Shown piece after piece: positions 14,807-15,973 of a stretch of DNA of 15,973 nucleotides. The position numbers were made by a program, and so were the translations under genes. How positions within the stretch are numbered: position 1 is the stretch's first letter; the number at the start of each line of letters is the position of its first letter. This DNA is from an uncultured Opitutia bacterium (GTDB lineage: Bacteria > Verrucomicrobiota > Verrucomicrobiia > Opitutales > Coraliomargaritaceae), in contig CALBPO010000092.1 of assembly GCA_937899295.1 (NCBI GenBank), positions 1-15,973 on the forward strand, read 5' to 3'. The notes under the pieces are model-generated. The model had not been told where the DNA came from. It saw only the letters and a list, made by a program, of their open reading frames with translations, and searched no databases.

Positions 14807-15973
14807 ATGAGCGAAGAAAATTCATCGACGGAAACCCCTTTGGAAGCAGAGACCACTCAAGAATCTGCAGCCAGGCCGAATCAAGAAATACCTCGCGACA
14901 ACGAGATCGAAGTCTCCGGCATTCTAGAAATCTTGGAAAACAAGACTGGCCAACTGATTGACCCCTCCCGAAACGGCAAGACAAAGCCAGACGATCCCTT
15001 CGTCCCGCGTGAACTGATCAAGCGCTTCAAGCTGAAGCAAGGCAGCTTCATAGAAGCCAAAGCTCTCCACAATGACCGTTTCCCCAATCCCAAAGTGCGC
15101 TACATTGAAAAAGTGGATGGTGCCCTCCTTGAAGAGCGGAAGGGACGCTACTCTTTCCAACAGATGGTTTCAATCGCTCCCGACGAACAGATCCGTCTAG
15201 AGGCCGAAGATGGCCGAGCGACTACTCGCATCATGGATCTATTTTGCCCAATTGGTAAAGGCACCCGTGGTCTCATCGTTGCCCCTCCCCGCACCGGTAA
15301 GACCACTATCTTGCACGATATTGCCCACGGCGTGATCGAAAACCATCCCGAGTGCCACTGCCTTGTGCTCCTCGTCGACGAGCGCCCCGAGGAAGTGACT
15401 GACTTTAAACGCAGCGTGAATGCCGAAATTTACGCTTCTTCCAACGACGAAGAGCTGAAGAACCACCTCCGTCTCGCCGAATTAAGCATCGATCGCGCCA
15501 AACGCCTCGTGGAAGCGGGCAAGGACGTCGTCCTCCTGCTCGACTCAATCACCCGCCTCGCCCGTGCCTACAACGCCGCATCCGGCAAGGGTGGCCGCAC
15601 CATGACCGGTGGCCTCGACGTGCGTGCCTTGGAAAAACCTCGACAGATTTTCTCCGCCGCACGTAACTGCGAAGAAGGTGGCAGTCTGACCATCATCGCG
15701 ACTGCACTCATCGAGACCGGCAGTAAGATGGACGAGCTCATCTTCCAAGAATTTAAAGGCACCGGTAACATGGAAATGGTGCTCGACCGCAAAGCAGCCG
15801 AACTCCGTCTCTGGCCGGCGATCAACCTCAATGCCTCCGGCACCCGCAAGGAAGAGCTCCTCCTGTCTGGTAAATACCTTGAAGGTGCCCAATTCTTACG
15901 CCGCGCACTCGCAGGTCAGAAGATCGAAGATGCCGCCGAGGCCATGATCGACCGATTTACACAGACCAAGAAT
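14807..15973 (+). CDS. rho: Transcription termination factor Rho (3' end cut by window)
   Basis: Rho is a hexameric RNA-dependent ATPase that terminates transcription. The 389 codons in the window cover nearly the whole protein; only the last dozen or so residues are missing. The motor is intact: Walker A APPRTGKTT (residues 159-167), Walker B VVLLLDS (241-247), the Q-loop region MTGGLDVRAL (266-275), and GTRKEELL (345-352) with the arginine finger Arg347. The N-terminus is odd. Residues 1-34 are an acidic Ser/Thr/Glu tail, and the usual Rho_N helical bundle is absent. An in-frame TAA at 14777 with no start codon before 14807 rules out a longer protein. In the OB fold (about 35-105) the RNP1 position of E. 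coli GFGFLR reads KTGQLI (46-51). No Shine-Dalgarno sequence precedes the ATG. Confidence 0.96.
   Translation, partial: MSEENSSTETPLEAETTQESAARPNQEIPRDNEIEVSGILEILENKTGQLIDPSRNGKTKPDDPFVPRELIKRFKLKQGSFIEAKALHNDRFPNPKVRYIEKVDGALLEERKGRYSFQQMVSIAPDEQIRLEAEDGRATTRIMDLFCPIGKGTRGLIVAPPRTGKTTILHDIAHGVIENHPECHCLVLLVDERPEEVTDFKRSVNAEIYASSNDEELKNHLRLAELSIDRAKRLVEAGKDVVLLLDSITRLARAYNAASGKGGRTMTGGLDVRALEKPRQIFSAARNCEEGGSLTIIATALIETGSKMDELIFQEFKGTGNMEMVLDRKAAELRLWPAINLNASGTRKEELLLSGKYLEGAQFLRRALAGQKIEDAAEAMIDRFTQTKN

Noticed and set aside
14802..14810. Minimal frame ATG-CTA-TGA overlapping the rho start codon
   Set aside because: A two-codon frame arises easily by chance and has no ribosome-binding signal; coupling cannot be argued from sequence alone.
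1..15973. Search for CRISPR arrays, tRNA or rRNA genes, insertion sequences and prophage genes
   Set aside because: No regularly spaced repeats, cloverleaf, transposase or phage protein was recognised in any frame.

Overview
The window reads as chromosomal backbone of a Gram-negative-type bacterium of roughly 50-55 % G+C. Housekeeping genes (rlmH, mutL, a sufU-like scaffold, rho) are densely packed with short gaps. Almost no start codon has a recognisable Shine-Dalgarno sequence. Together with an HPr that keeps the kinase serine, a glycine-rich RRM protein and a very divergent Rho, this makes me favour Verrucomicrobiota (Opitutia/Puniceicoccales-like). That assignment is an inference from gene content, not a database result. 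I see no rRNA, tRNA, insertion sequence, prophage or CRISPR array.

Layout, left to right. The C-terminal part of an ABC exporter (+, cut by the window start) is followed by an HPr-like phosphocarrier gene. The HPr gene has an extended -10 promoter with a 13-bp dyad over its -35 region. A minus-strand block follows: an RRM/RGG RNA-binding protein with a strong intrinsic terminator and a long AT-rich leader, then rlmH, then an unrecognised 258-residue protein. Next come a plus-strand peptide-type substrate-binding lipoprotein, which ends 20 bp inside a convergent sufU-like gene, and the DUF255 (YyaL-type) thioredoxin-domain protein that lies directly upstream of sufU on the minus strand. mutL and a LOG-family gene form a plus-strand pair.

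From 10871 to 13894 there is a compact minus-strand lipid operon, transcribed as fatty-acid desaturase, DUF1295 membrane protein, then Cfa-type methyltransferase. The gaps are 1 bp and then a 28-bp overlap. A divergent SRPBCC gene shares its upstream region, which carries an 18-bp near-palindrome. The window ends in rho, preceded by a 365-bp non-coding leader containing three structured elements.

How the genes may work together. The desaturase would create a double bond, the Cfa-like enzyme would add a one-carbon unit across it, and the DUF1295 protein (steroid-5-alpha-reductase-like fold) could act as a membrane reductase. The Cfa active site departs from the textbook cyclopropane synthase, so the product may not be a plain cyclopropane. 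The strongest oddities in otherwise ordinary enzymes are a MutL whose two C-terminal endonuclease motifs are degenerate and a Rho that lacks both the N-terminal helical domain and the RNP1 aromatic residues of its RNA-binding fold.
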